Shown here piece after piece: positions 1 through 7,348 of a DNA stretch of 64,000 bases. The stretch covers positions 248,001 through 312,000 of the forward strand of contig NZ_BEWB01000012.1 in the NCBI RefSeq assembly GCF_003112555.1, in the 5' to 3' direction. The DNA comes from Streptomyces coelicoflavus. Lineage in GTDB: Bacteria; Actinomycetota; Actinomycetes; Streptomycetales; Streptomycetaceae. Numbering within the stretch: the first letter of the stretch is position 1; every line of letters starts with the position of its first letter. The position numbers and the translations under genes are program-made. The notes beneath the pieces were generated by a model. It searched no databases, was not told where the DNA came from, and saw only the letters and a list, made by a program, of their open reading frames with translations.

Positions 1-196
1 GGTACGAAGGCGGCAGCCGCCGCCCCAGCCGCTTCTCCGCCGCGACGATCGCCGCCTCACCGGCCCCGTCCCGCCCCAGGACGACGGACCCGGGCCCGCC
101 GTCCTCCTCCTGGTCGAGCCGGGGCATCCACTCCACCTGCCAACGCCCCAGAAAATCGGGCCAGTTGAAGGTCCCGTTGGAAGAATCGCCACTCAT
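1..196 (-). CDS. SMI1/KNR4 (SUKH) family protein, N-terminal part
   Basis: Only the first 65 codons are present; the rest lies beyond the window edge. The ATG at 196 opens a protein beginning MSGDSSNGTFNWPDFLGRW. About 50 residues in comes a stretch ending RLGRRLPPSY, which is the conserved entry motif (xLGxxLPxxY) of SMI1/KNR4 or SUKH domains. In bacteria these domains often serve as immunity proteins to polymorphic toxins, but many Streptomyces copies stand alone with no known role. No toxin gene is visible in this window, so an immunity role cannot be argued here. Family is inferred from one motif. Confidence 0.6.
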   Translation of the reverse strand, partial: MSGDSSNGTFNWPDFLGRWQVEWMPRLDQEEDGGPGSVVLGRDGAGEAAIVAAEKRLGRRLPPSY

Positions 197-238
197 GCCC
201 ACATGCTGTCACCCGGCACCGACAACGGCGCCGTGGCG

Positions 239-730
239 TCATCCTCGGGGTTCCGACAGACCGGACACCTCGTCGACCAGAGGCTGGACCCGGTACGGAA
301 CGACCGCACTCAGCGCGACGACCGTCGTACTGCGCCGCACGCCAGGCACCGCGAGCACGTGGTCGATCACTTGTTGGACGTGCTGGTTGCTGGTCCCGGC
401 GATACGGCACCAGATATCACCGGGCCCCGTCACGATGTGCGCCTCGAGAATCTGCGGAACGGCCCGCAGCCGCGCCGCGATGGCCGCACGGGCAGGCTGG
501 TCCACCTCGAACGTCGTGAACGCCTGCACCCCGTGCCCGAGCGCGGCGACGTCCACGTCAGGCCCGTACCCGGTCACCACACCGGCGCCGGCCAGCCGAT
601 CGAGCCGTGCCTGCAACGTGCCGCGGGCGACCCCGAGTTGCCGGGCGACCTCGAGCAGCCCGTCCCGCGGACGCTCCCGCAGAAGCCGCAGCATCCGCCC
701 GTCAAGCAGGTCGAGCCCGCGCCGTGCCAC
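239..730 (-). CDS. Lrp/AsnC family transcriptional regulator
   Basis: An Lrp/AsnC-type regulator of about 163 residues: an N-terminal helix-turn-helix (LDLLDGRMLRLLRERP, then LLEVARQLGVARGTLQARLDRL) followed by a RAM/effector-binding domain with an alternating beta-alpha pattern. The frame stays open up to a GTG at 838, but codons between 838 and 730 use A or T at many third positions, unlike genuine genes here. I therefore prefer the GTG at 730, just before the first DNA-binding helix; 775 is another option. It is transcribed away from the nitroreductase gene, and the gap holds a 13-bp palindrome, so it may regulate itself and its neighbour. Such proteins usually sense amino acids; the ligand cannot be read here. 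Confidence 0.85.
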   Translation of the reverse strand: MARRGLDLLDGRMLRLLRERPRDGLLEVARQLGVARGTLQARLDRLAGAGVVTGYGPDVDVAALGHGVQAFTTFEVDQPARAAIAARLRAVPQILEAHIVTGPGDIWCRIAGTSNQHVQQVIDHVLAVPGVRRSTTVVALSAVVPYRVQPLVDEVSGLSEPRG

Positions 731-821
731 CGTACGACCTGCCGATCTGCCACCGAAGAGGCACTCAGAATCCACTTCCCCTGCCGAATAAGCACTGGAT
801 CCGAACTCCTGTTGCCCATCC

Positions 822-834
822 GACACCCGGTGTC
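822..834. promoter_or_regulatory. Palindrome between Lrp gene and nitroreductase gene
   Basis: GACACC-C-GGTGTC is a perfect 6-1-6 inverted repeat, 34 bp before the nitroreductase start. It lies inside the region whose codon use argues against coding. It is a plausible Lrp operator, but it does not match a consensus I know. Confidence 0.4.
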
Positions 835-867
835 TCACCCTAAGTGCTCCCGTCCACGAGGAGACCC

Positions 868-1548
868 GTGAGGCAGCACACGCACCCGTTCATCCCGTAC
901 CGGCCGAAGCGCTACGACGAAGCCGAAATGCTCCGCCGGGGCAGGGACTTCGTCTCCTTCGTCGACCGCCGACGCAGCGTGCGCTTCTTCAGCGACGAAC
1001 CGGTCCCGCGCGAGTGCGTCGACCTCGCGATCGCCGCGGCGAACACCGCACCCTCCGGCGCCCACTTCCAGCCGTGGAAGTTCGCCGTGATCGGCGACGC
1101 CGGGACCAAGCACCGCATCCGGGTCGCCGCCGAGGAGGAGGAACGGGTGAACTACGAGGGCGGCCGCATCCCGCCCGAGTGGCGCGCCGCACTCGTCCGC
1201 CTCGAAACGGACTCCGACAAGAGCTTCCTCGACGTCGTGCCGTGGATCGTGGTCTGCTTCGCCGAGAAGAGCACCGCGATGCCGGACGGCTCGCTGCGCA
1301 AGAACTACTACGTGAACGAGAGCGTGGGCATCGCCTGCGGCCTCTTCATCACCGCTCTGCACGCGATGGGCCTGAGCACCCTCACCCACACCCCCAACCC
1401 GATGGCCTTCCTCACCAGGATCTGCGAACGCCCCGGCAACGAACGCCCCTACATCCTCTTCCCCGTCGGCTACGCGTCCCCCGACTGCGAGGTCCCGGAC
1501 CTGGCCCGGAAGCCGTTGGCGGAGGCGATCACCGAGCCCCCGCGCTGA
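868..1548 (+). CDS. Nitroreductase family protein
   Basis: A 226-residue FMN-dependent nitroreductase-fold protein. Residues 30-45 hold the family signature RRSVRFFSDEPVP. This is followed by NTAPSGAHFQPWKF, the second FMN-contacting segment of BluB and iodotyrosine deiodinase-like members. The C-terminus (FPVGYASPDCEVPDLARKPL) ends with the typical VGY turn and a lysine after PDLARK. The GTG at 868 is chosen because GAGGAG lies 4 nt upstream; an in-frame GTG at 844 has no ribosome site. The sequence resembles the deiodinase/dehalogenase branch more than classical nitroaromatic reductases, but the substrate is unknown. It is divergent from the Lrp-type gene. Confidence 0.85.
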   Translation: MRQHTHPFIPYRPKRYDEAEMLRRGRDFVSFVDRRRSVRFFSDEPVPRECVDLAIAAANTAPSGAHFQPWKFAVIGDAGTKHRIRVAAEEEERVNYEGGRIPPEWRAALVRLETDSDKSFLDVVPWIVVCFAEKSTAMPDGSLRKNYYVNESVGIACGLFITALHAMGLSTLTHTPNPMAFLTRICERPGNERPYILFPVGYASPDCEVPDLARKPLAEAITEPPR

Positions 1549-1599
1549 CGGCCCCCGACCGCCGTGGGCGTCGCCGTGGGCGTCGTCGGGGGCAATCGG

Positions 1600-1630
1600 G
1601 GGGCCGTCGGGGGCCGTCGGGGGCCGTCGG
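1600..1630. repeat. Tandem 10-bp repeat between converging genes
   Basis: Three head-to-tail copies of GGGGCCGTCG lie between the ends of the nitroreductase gene and the facing secreted-protein gene. The repeat unit is complementary to GGCCCCCGAC at 1550-1559, so several alternative hairpins can form. The region probably works as a shared terminator. Confidence 0.5.
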
Positions 1631-1642
1631 CTCAGGTCCGGC

Positions 1643-2569
1643 TCACCTCCCGGCGAGCCGTCGCCGGCGGATCCACAGCCCACCGGCGACCCCGGCGGCG
1701 GCGGCGAGGGCACCCGCCCCGACCCCGGCGGCGACCGGCACGGTGTCCGCCGGCCCCGAGTCCGCGTGGGCGTCCGGGGCGGGTACCCGCGCCCGCCCGG
1801 CCCCGGTGCCGTACCCGCCGGCGTAGCCGTCCTCGTCGTACGTGGACCCCGGCATCTTGTCGGCGTACCGCTGATGCACCAGGCGCTGGTAGCGCGCCAG
1901 ACCGGTGCCGCCGGCGCCGACGGAGGTACGGGCCTCCTCGTTCAGCGGGACGACCCGCCCGTCGGTCACCCGGTACCAGGCGTTCAGCTGGGGCTCGCGG
2001 AAGACCACCGAGCCGGCGTCGGCCCGGGCCGCGTAGTCGGTCTCGTCGCTCCCGGTGGCGATGTTGACCACCTGCCACTGTCCGGACACCCGGGCCGTCC
2101 ACACCGAGGCGGTGTCACCGTCCGCGTCGACCGCCTTGGACGCGGCGAACTCCATCGTGGCCACCGGGGTCCGACCGGCCGAGGCCGCGGTGACGAACTC
2201 CGGGTTGAGCGAGTACACCGGCACGGTCTCGCCGACCAGGCGCGGGTCGGCGGCCTCGGCGGCCGCGGCCTCCTGGGCGGGGCCGAGCCGTCCCTTCCGC
2301 CCCGGCGGGAGGCCGTCGCGGGCGAAGAAGGTCTCCAGGACCCGCAGGGTGGCTGCGGACCCGGCGGCCCGGTGGGCGCCGTCCAGTTGGGCCGGGGTGG
2401 GGGCACCGGCCACCACGGACGGGGCGGAACCTCCCGCCCGGTCGGCGGCGACGGCGGGTACGGCGGTGGCGGGCAGACCGATCCCGACCAGTGCGAGGCC
2501 GGGCAGCACGGTCAGCGGCACGGCGCGGCGTCGGGCCGGGCGGGCGGTGTGTCGACGATGTGGTCGCAT
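1643..2569 (-). CDS. Secreted, membrane-anchored protein of unknown function
   Basis: 308 residues. A basic N-terminus and hydrophobic segment (LTVLPGLALVGIGLPATAV) form an export signal with a likely cleavage after an AVA or AAD sequence near residue 42. The middle of about 200 residues has no domain I recognise. The C-terminus is an alanine/glycine-rich transmembrane helix followed by RRRR, so the body would sit outside, tethered to the membrane. The gene starts 7 nt after the stop of the upstream secreted cysteine protease, so the two are almost certainly co-transcribed. A role as chaperone, inhibitor or substrate of that protease is only inference. Confidence 0.7.
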   Translation of the reverse strand: MRPHRRHTARPARRRAVPLTVLPGLALVGIGLPATAVPAVAADRAGGSAPSVVAGAPTPAQLDGAHRAAGSAATLRVLETFFARDGLPPGRKGRLGPAQEAAAAEAADPRLVGETVPVYSLNPEFVTAASAGRTPVATMEFAASKAVDADGDTASVWTARVSGQWQVVNIATGSDETDYAARADAGSVVFREPQLNAWYRVTDGRVVPLNEEARTSVGAGGTGLARYQRLVHQRYADKMPGSTYDEDGYAGGYGTGAGRARVPAPDAHADSGPADTVPVAAGVGAGALAAAAGVAGGLWIRRRRLAGR

Positions 2570-2576
2570 GCCGGTC

Positions 2577-3257
2577 TCACGCTCCGATGCCGTAGAGGGA
2601 GTGGGTCCAGAAGAAGGAGCCGTTGTTGACGTAGTAGCTGTAGGTGGCCCAGTTGTAGCGGTTGCTCGACGGCCAGGGGTCGCCCCAGTACACCCAGTTC
2701 CTGCTGACGTCGTAGCCGTACACGGTCAGCATGTGACCGCCGCCCGACTGCCACTGGATGCGCGACATCACCGGCCGGTCGGCGTCTATCTCCCGGGTGA
2801 GCGTGTCGTAGTTCAGGTAGCCGTCGACGTAACGGCCCGGGTTGATGCCCATCGAGTCGAACGCCCGCTGGTCGTTGCCGAGGGTGGCCTGCCAGTTGGG
2901 GCAGGAGCCGTTCACGGCCCGGCCGAAGGCGAGGTTGCAGAACTGGTTCTGCGAGTAGTCGCGGCCGTAGTACTCCGCGACGGTGTCGCCGGCCGCGGCC
3001 CAGCACCAGTTGCTCATCTGCTGGGCCTGCATGGAGATGTTCAGCCGACGCCAGGTCCACTCGGCCTGGGCGGTGCTGCCGCTCCACTCGGCCCGGGTGG
3101 TGCCGCCGCTCGACTCGGCCGCGGTGGTGCCGCCGCCGACCGCGGAACCGGTGGTGGCGGCGGACGCGGTCGAGGGGGCGAACAGCCCGAGGCTCGCGGA
3201 GAGGGCGAGCGCCACGGCCCACCGTCGCCGTGTCCGTGGGGAGGGGGACAAGCGCAT
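2577..3257 (-). CDS. Secreted papain-like cysteine protease (C39/AvrRpt2-like)
   Basis: A 226-residue exported protein. Residues 1-35 are a Sec/Tat-like signal with RTRRRW, a hydrophobic core and an ASAAT cleavage region. A Ser/Thr/Gly-rich linker of about 40 residues follows. The catalytic domain shows Cys85 in QQMSNWCWAAAG, His175 in GGGHMLTVYGYD and Asp193 in YWGDPWP, the arrangement of papain-like C39/AvrRpt2-type peptidases. The ATG at 3257 has AAGGAGG at ideal spacing, so it is preferred over upstream in-frame starts. It is the first gene of a two-gene operon with the membrane-anchored protein downstream, and is divergent from the helix-turn-helix gene at 3562. Confidence 0.85.
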   Translation of the reverse strand: MRLSPSPRTRRRWAVALALSASLGLFAPSTASAATTGSAVGGGTTAAESSGGTTRAEWSGSTAQAEWTWRRLNISMQAQQMSNWCWAAAGDTVAEYYGRDYSQNQFCNLAFGRAVNGSCPNWQATLGNDQRAFDSMGINPGRYVDGYLNYDTLTREIDADRPVMSRIQWQSGGGHMLTVYGYDVSRNWVYWGDPWPSSNRYNWATYSYYVNNGSFFWTHSLYGIGA

Positions 3258-3561
3258 GGACGGCCTCCTTGTGGGGTGGGGGAGTGGGTCGAGAATCGGG
3301 TCGGACGCCCGGCCGTTCAAGGTCGTTGAAGATCAAGCCGGTTGGGCGGTGAACCGGTTGTGAACACCTGTGAACACGACCGAACGGCGCCCGGCCCCGC
3401 CCCCGCCCGGTCCGCCCAGCCCCGCTGCCCTCTGCCCCACCACCCCACGAACCCACCGGGGAACGACCGGGGAACGATCCCGTCCGACCCGATGCCTTCG
3501 GCCACCGGCTGTGTGAACATCCACCCCAGACACGCACGCCCGGGCAAGACGGAGGTGAAGA
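3258..3561. promoter_or_regulatory. Divergent control region with repeated TGTGAACA elements
   Basis: This gap separates the cysteine-protease operon from the helix-turn-helix gene. TGTGAACAC occurs at 3359-3367 and again at 3369-3377, a 10-bp period that places both copies on one face of the helix. TGTGAACAT recurs at 3512-3520. This pattern suits a protein binding as a tandem array. No clear -10/-35 pair was recognised. Confidence 0.45.
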
Positions 3562-4524
3562 GTGATGCGTACCGATACGCGCCCCGGCGGCGCGGTGCAC
3601 GGCGACTCACCGGACGAGGCCCTGACCGAGGCGCTGCGCAGCGGCCCCTTCCACCTGGCGCTGCGGACGGCCGTCCGCCGGCGCGGCCTCGCCCTGCACC
3701 GCATCCGGCACCACCTGGCCGAGCAGGGCCTCCAGGTCAGCGTGACCAGCCTCAGCTACTGGCAGCGCGGGGAGAGGGTGCCCGCCAGGACCGAGTCCGT
3801 GCAGGTGGTCAGAGCACTGGAGCACATCCTGGACGTCACCCCCGGCGCCCTGGTCCGCCTGCTGGAGCCGGCCCACGGCGGAGCCACGGCCCACACCCGC
3901 GCGGCCCGCCGCTACCAGGAACTGTTCGGCCAGGACTCAGCCGTCCCCCAGCTCCTCGACCAACTCGACTGCCCCACCGAGGACCGCCTGCACACGGTGA
4001 GCCAGTCCGAGCAGGTACACATCGGCCCGCGACGCGAACTGCGCCGCCGGGAGATCCAGCAACTGGTCCGGGCCCACCGGGGCAACGTCGACCGCTACGT
4101 CTCCCTCTACGAGGGCGACCCCGGCTGCGACATCACCCGCGTACGCGTCGACCCCCTGGACAACTGCCGCCTGGGCCGCGTCCGCACCGACCGGGCGGCC
4201 GCCCTCCTCGCCGTGGAGCTGGTCTTCGACCGCCCCCTTGCCCTGGGCGAGACCCAGCCCTTCCGCTACCGCGTCACCGACGGCACGGGCGGCGAGAGCA
4301 CCGAGTACACCCGGGGCTTCCGCTACCCGGTGAGCCACTACGTCCTCCAGGTCTACTTCACCCCGCCGACCCTCCCGGTCCGCTGCTACCGCTTCGGCCG
4401 CCGCGCCGCCAACGCCCCTCGCCACGGCGTCACCCAGCTCCCCCTCAACGGCTACCACAGCGCCCACCTGGCAGAACAGAACGCGAGCCCCGGCATCGTG
4501 GGCCTGGCCTGGGAATGGGACTGA
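3562..4524 (+). CDS. Helix-turn-helix regulator-like protein
   Basis: 320 residues. The region around residues 25-95 (LRTAVRRRGLALHRIRHHL, VTSLSYWQRGERVP) reads as an XRE-like helix-turn-helix in which a short sequence or repeat would be recognised. The C-terminal 180 residues are beta-rich with a 'FRYRVTDGTGGESTEYTRGF' core and have no family I recognise. GGAGG at 3551-3555 serves either the GTG at 3562 or the ATG at 3565. It is transcribed away from the secreted protease pair across a region with phased TGTGAACA repeats and could control that pair. The DNA-binding call is firm in style; the target is inference. Confidence 0.7.
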   Translation: MMRTDTRPGGAVHGDSPDEALTEALRSGPFHLALRTAVRRRGLALHRIRHHLAEQGLQVSVTSLSYWQRGERVPARTESVQVVRALEHILDVTPGALVRLLEPAHGGATAHTRAARRYQELFGQDSAVPQLLDQLDCPTEDRLHTVSQSEQVHIGPRRELRRREIQQLVRAHRGNVDRYVSLYEGDPGCDITRVRVDPLDNCRLGRVRTDRAAALLAVELVFDRPLALGETQPFRYRVTDGTGGESTEYTRGFRYPVSHYVLQVYFTPPTLPVRCYRFGRRAANAPRHGVTQLPLNGYHSAHLAEQNASPGIVGLAWEWD

Positions 4525-4670
4525 CCTCGTCGCCCCACACCGCCACGAGAAGGGCGACGCGGACCAGCGCGCAGTGCGGGGCCCCTCGAGCTCGCCCGGA
4601 CAAGCCACCCCGACACACAGCGGCAATTAATCACTCGACCGCCTCCCCATGCCGCGAGAAACTCCCCGCA

Positions 4671-5186
4671 ATGACGCAACGAACCGATACGCCCCCCACC
4701 TGGGACGAGCGCACGCAGCTGATCACCTTCCTGGACTACGCCCGTGACACGGCGCGGACCAAGTGCGAGGGCGTATCCGCGGAAGACGCCCGCAGAGCCC
4801 TCCTTCCGGACTCGCCGCTGATGACGCTGTGCGGGCTGATCAGCCATCTGCGGTGGGTGGAGTACCACTGGATCCAGGTGATGTTCCTGGGCGAGGAACC
4901 CGAGGGCCCGCTCACGCGGGCGAGCGACGACGACCCCGACCCCGAGATGCGGACAGCGCTCGACATCCCGTTGCCCCAACTGCTCGCCGAATACGAGCAA
5001 CAGAGCGACCGCTACCGCCGCCTGCTGTCCGACCACGACTTGGACTCAAGGGCCAAGCGCCCCATCAGCGACGGCCGCCACGTCGACCTCCGCTGGGTGA
5101 TCCTCCACCTCATCGAAGAGATCTCCCGCCACAACGGCCATCTCGACATCCTCCGAGAACTAGTCGACGGCCGAACCGGCGTCTAG
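4671..5186 (+). CDS. DinB-like (DUF664) family protein
   Basis: 171 residues of mostly helical sequence: WDERTQLITFLDYARDTARTK, MTLCGLISHLRWVEYHWIQV and LHLIEEISRHNGHLDILREL. The spaced His residues in SHLRWVEYHW and the final EEISRHNGHLD match the metal-binding positions of DinB/YfiT-type four-helix bundles. Many actinobacterial members act as thiol-dependent (mycothiol) transferases or have no known role. The ATG at 4671 lacks a strong ribosome site but is where coding-type codon use begins. The same frame is open far upstream, where it runs antisense to codon logic and is not coding. Confidence 0.8.
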   Translation: MTQRTDTPPTWDERTQLITFLDYARDTARTKCEGVSAEDARRALLPDSPLMTLCGLISHLRWVEYHWIQVMFLGEEPEGPLTRASDDDPDPEMRTALDIPLPQLLAEYEQQSDRYRRLLSDHDLDSRAKRPISDGRHVDLRWVILHLIEEISRHNGHLDILRELVDGRTGV

Positions 5187-5282
5187 GCCCCCCTCGACGT
5201 CCCCACGACGGATAGCCCCGGCGTGATCGGCAAGCCCACCGCAGGCAGATCCCGCCCGGGCGGCACACACCCGCGTATACGC

Positions 5283-5323
5283 AAAGACCCCGTCTCAGCG
5301 AAAGCGCTGATGGCGGGGTCTTT
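5283..5323. terminator. Strong hairpin terminator behind tRNA-Arg
   Basis: AAAGACCCCG (5283-5292) pairs with CGGGGTCTTT (5314-5323), and CAGCG with CGCTG inside, around an AAAG loop. On the minus strand the hairpin begins 17 nt after the tRNA end and finishes in TTT. It can also stop transcription arriving from the DinB-like gene. Confidence 0.8.
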
Positions 5324-5340
5324 GGGCACCTCATACAGGG

Positions 5341-5412
5341 TGCCCCCGGCAGGATTCGAACCTGCGCACACGGCTCCGGAGGCCGTTGCTCTATCCCCTG
5401 AGCTACGGGGGC
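5341..5412 (-). tRNA. tRNA-Arg (anticodon CCG)
   Basis: A complete 72-nt cloverleaf on the minus strand: acceptor GCCCCCG/CGGGGGC with discriminator A, D-arm GCTC...GAGC, anticodon stem ACGGC/GCCGT with loop CTCCGGA, and T-arm GCAGG TTCGAAT CCTGC. Loop position gives anticodon CCG, decoding CGG (Arg), a common codon in this genome. CCA is not encoded. Confidence 0.95.
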
Positions 5413-5590
5413 GTGTTCGTCGCGGTCGGTGTTGCTCGCGGCGACGGGTAGAACACTACCAGCTCGCCCGGGGTGGTCATGAACGGGTTTTCGCGGGTCG
5501 TGGGGCGTCCCGTCGGGGTGTTGTCCCCCGCGCGAGGTTGAAGTGGGGAAAACCCGGACGCGGTGGCCGGTGTCGACCTACTCTCGAGTT

Positions 5591-6067
5591 GTGCCTAGGG
5601 CGTCCGGCCGGATTCTTGTTGTGGACGACAACAAGGTCATCCGGCAGCTGATCAGGGTCAACCTCGAGCTGGAGGGCTTCGAGGTCGTGACCGCGGGCGA
5701 TGGTGCCGAATGTCTGGAAGTCGTCCATCAGGTGCGGCCCGACGTCGTCACGCTCGACGTGGTCATGCCTCGGCTGGACGGGCTCCGCACCGCTGCCCGG
5801 CTGCGTGCCGATCCGCGGACCCGGGATCTTCCGATCGCGATCGTCAGCGCCTCCACGCAGTACGAGGTCGACGCCGGGTTCGCCGTGGGGGTCGACGCCT
5901 TCCTGTCCAAGCCGTTCGAGCCCGCCGAGCTCATCGGTCTCGTACGGCAGTTGGCCGAGCGGGAGGTCGGTGGGACCGCCGGCGACGCGTCGGGGGCGGG
6001 TTCGCCGGCCTCCCTGCCGCGTGTTCGCCGGCATACCGGGGAGAGCGAGACGCCCGCCCAGGCGTGA
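5591..6067 (+). CDS. Single-domain response regulator
   Basis: 158 residues: one receiver domain plus a disordered basic tail, with no output domain. Key positions are the acidic pair in LVVDDNK, the phospho-acceptor Asp in VVTLDVVMPRLDG, Ser in AIVSAS and Lys in FLSKPFEP. The GTG at 5591 sits exactly 6 nt after TACTCT (5579-5584), a -10 box, suggesting a leaderless message. An in-frame GTG at 5543 with GAGG upstream is an alternative that would add 16 residues. No histidine kinase is adjacent, so it is an orphan regulator likely acting by protein contact. Confidence 0.8.
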   Translation: MPRASGRILVVDDNKVIRQLIRVNLELEGFEVVTAGDGAECLEVVHQVRPDVVTLDVVMPRLDGLRTAARLRADPRTRDLPIAIVSASTQYEVDAGFAVGVDAFLSKPFEPAELIGLVRQLAEREVGGTAGDASGAGSPASLPRVRRHTGESETPAQA

Positions 6068-6160
6068 ACCGGAGCGGCGGGCGCGTCCACGGCATCACGG
6101 CGTCCGTCCACATCCCGGGACTCCCGGGAAACGGTTCGCCCGGCCACCCCCCTCCTCCCA

Positions 6161-6166
6161 TACGCT
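6161..6166 (+). promoter_or_regulatory. -10 box for leaderless nrtL
   Basis: TACGCT followed by exactly 6 nt and then the GTG start of nrtL at 6173, with no ribosome-binding site. This spacing places transcription start on or next to the first base of the start codon. No convincing -35 box was seen. Confidence 0.55.
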
Positions 6167-6172
6167 TGTCCC

Positions 6173-7330
6173 GTGACCCCCGTCGAGCTCTCCCGCACCG
6201 TGCTGCACGCCGTGCGTCGCGCCGTGGACGCCGGGGAGCTGAGCGTGGCCGTGCCGACGCGGGCCGTGGTCGCGCCGCCGGGGCCCGGAGGGTGCGGGGA
6301 CTACGCCAGCAGCATCGCCCTCCAGCTGGCCCGGCCGGCCGGGCAGACGCCGTTCCAGGTCGCCGAGGTGTTGCGGCCCTACCTGGTCGGAACAGACGGG
6401 ATCACCGACGTCGTCCTCACCGGGCCCGGGTTCCTCAACATCAGCCTCGACCGCGACGCCTCCGACGCAGGCCTGGTCCGCGAGATCCTGCGCCGCGGGG
6501 ACCGGTACGGGTACGCCGACCAGCCGGACGGGCGCGTCGTGCAGCTGCACTGCCCGCACGACCTGCGTGCCGTCGTCGTCGCCGAAGCCTCCGCACGGCT
6601 GCTCCGTTCCCAGGGCGCCCTCGTCCGCGTGACCGCCGAGGGGTTCGAGGACGTCTGGACCTCCGTCCTCGGGGTCAGGGTCGACGCCGTCGGACACGCC
6701 CCCGCCGAGCTGCCCGTCAACGTCCGGCCCGTGCCCGTCCCCGCCCACGGGGCCGCCGACCCGCTGTCCCTCGGTCGCGACGCCGGACGCTGGGCCCTCC
6801 TCCACCCCGCGGCCCACGACCGCCCCCGCACCGGCGACGAGCACCTCGCCCAGCGGGAGAGCAACCCCCTCTTCCGCGTGCGGTACGCCCACGCCCGCGC
6901 CCGCGCCGCCACGCGCAACGCCGCCGAACTCGGTTTCACCGCCGCCCCCGGCCCCGTCGCCATCACCGGTAGCGACACCGGCACCCCGACCGACACCGGC
7001 ACCCCGACGGGCTCTGGCACCCCGACCGGCACCGGCACCCCGACCGGCACCGGCACCCTCACAGACGCAGCGCCGGAGCTCCTCGCCGCCCTCGCCGACC
7101 ACCCCCGCGTCCTCGCCGCCGCCGCGGACCACCGCGCTCCCGACCGGCTCGCCCGGCATCTCGTCGCCGTCGCCGATGCGGCGCTGCCCTTCCTGCTCAC
7201 CGTGCTGCCGCGCGGCGGGGAGAAACCCTCGGCCGCCCACCGTGCCCGGCTGGCCGTTGCCGAAGCCGTCGGGGCGGTGCTGGCCGGCGGCCTGGACCTC
7301 CTCGGCATCGACGCACCCGACCACCTCTGA
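6173..7330 (+). CDS. nrtL: ArgS-related anticodon-binding protein NrtL
   Basis: 385 residues resembling a shrunken arginyl-tRNA synthetase. The N-terminal part (residues 1-95) looks like the ArgRS additional domain, including GDYASSIALQLA and GPGFLNISLD. Where the class I HIGH motif should appear the sequence reads LHCPHDLRAVVVAEASARLL, with no HxGH, and no KMSKS-like loop is visible. So it should not charge tRNA. The C-terminal 110 residues are helical and fit a DALR anticodon-binding domain. A Gly/Thr/Pro tandem repeat (about residues 265-295) sits between the two. It lies 18 nt before lysA, where many actinobacteria have argS. Confidence 0.85.
   Translation: MTPVELSRTVLHAVRRAVDAGELSVAVPTRAVVAPPGPGGCGDYASSIALQLARPAGQTPFQVAEVLRPYLVGTDGITDVVLTGPGFLNISLDRDASDAGLVREILRRGDRYGYADQPDGRVVQLHCPHDLRAVVVAEASARLLRSQGALVRVTAEGFEDVWTSVLGVRVDAVGHAPAELPVNVRPVPVPAHGAADPLSLGRDAGRWALLHPAAHDRPRTGDEHLAQRESNPLFRVRYAHARARAATRNAAELGFTAAPGPVAITGSDTGTPTDTGTPTGSGTPTGTGTPTGTGTLTDAAPELLAALADHPRVLAAAADHRAPDRLARHLVAVADAALPFLLTVLPRGGEKPSAAHRARLAVAEAVGAVLAGGLDLLGIDAPDHL
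6963..7063 (+). repeat. Tandem repeat inside nrtL
   Basis: About five imperfect 18-nt units built on ACCGGCACCCCGAC encode GTPT-D/T/S steps (TGTPTDTGTPTGSGTPTGT). It forms a low-complexity linker between the ArgRS-like front and the anticodon-binding tail; copy number probably differs among strains. Confidence 0.7.
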
Positions 7331-7348
7331 GAGAGCGCAGAAGACGCC

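Noticed and set aside
3342..4670. Long open frame leading into the DinB-like gene
   Set aside because: It overlaps the helix-turn-helix gene in another frame and gives Pro/Arg-rich sequence; only the part from 4671 looks like protein.
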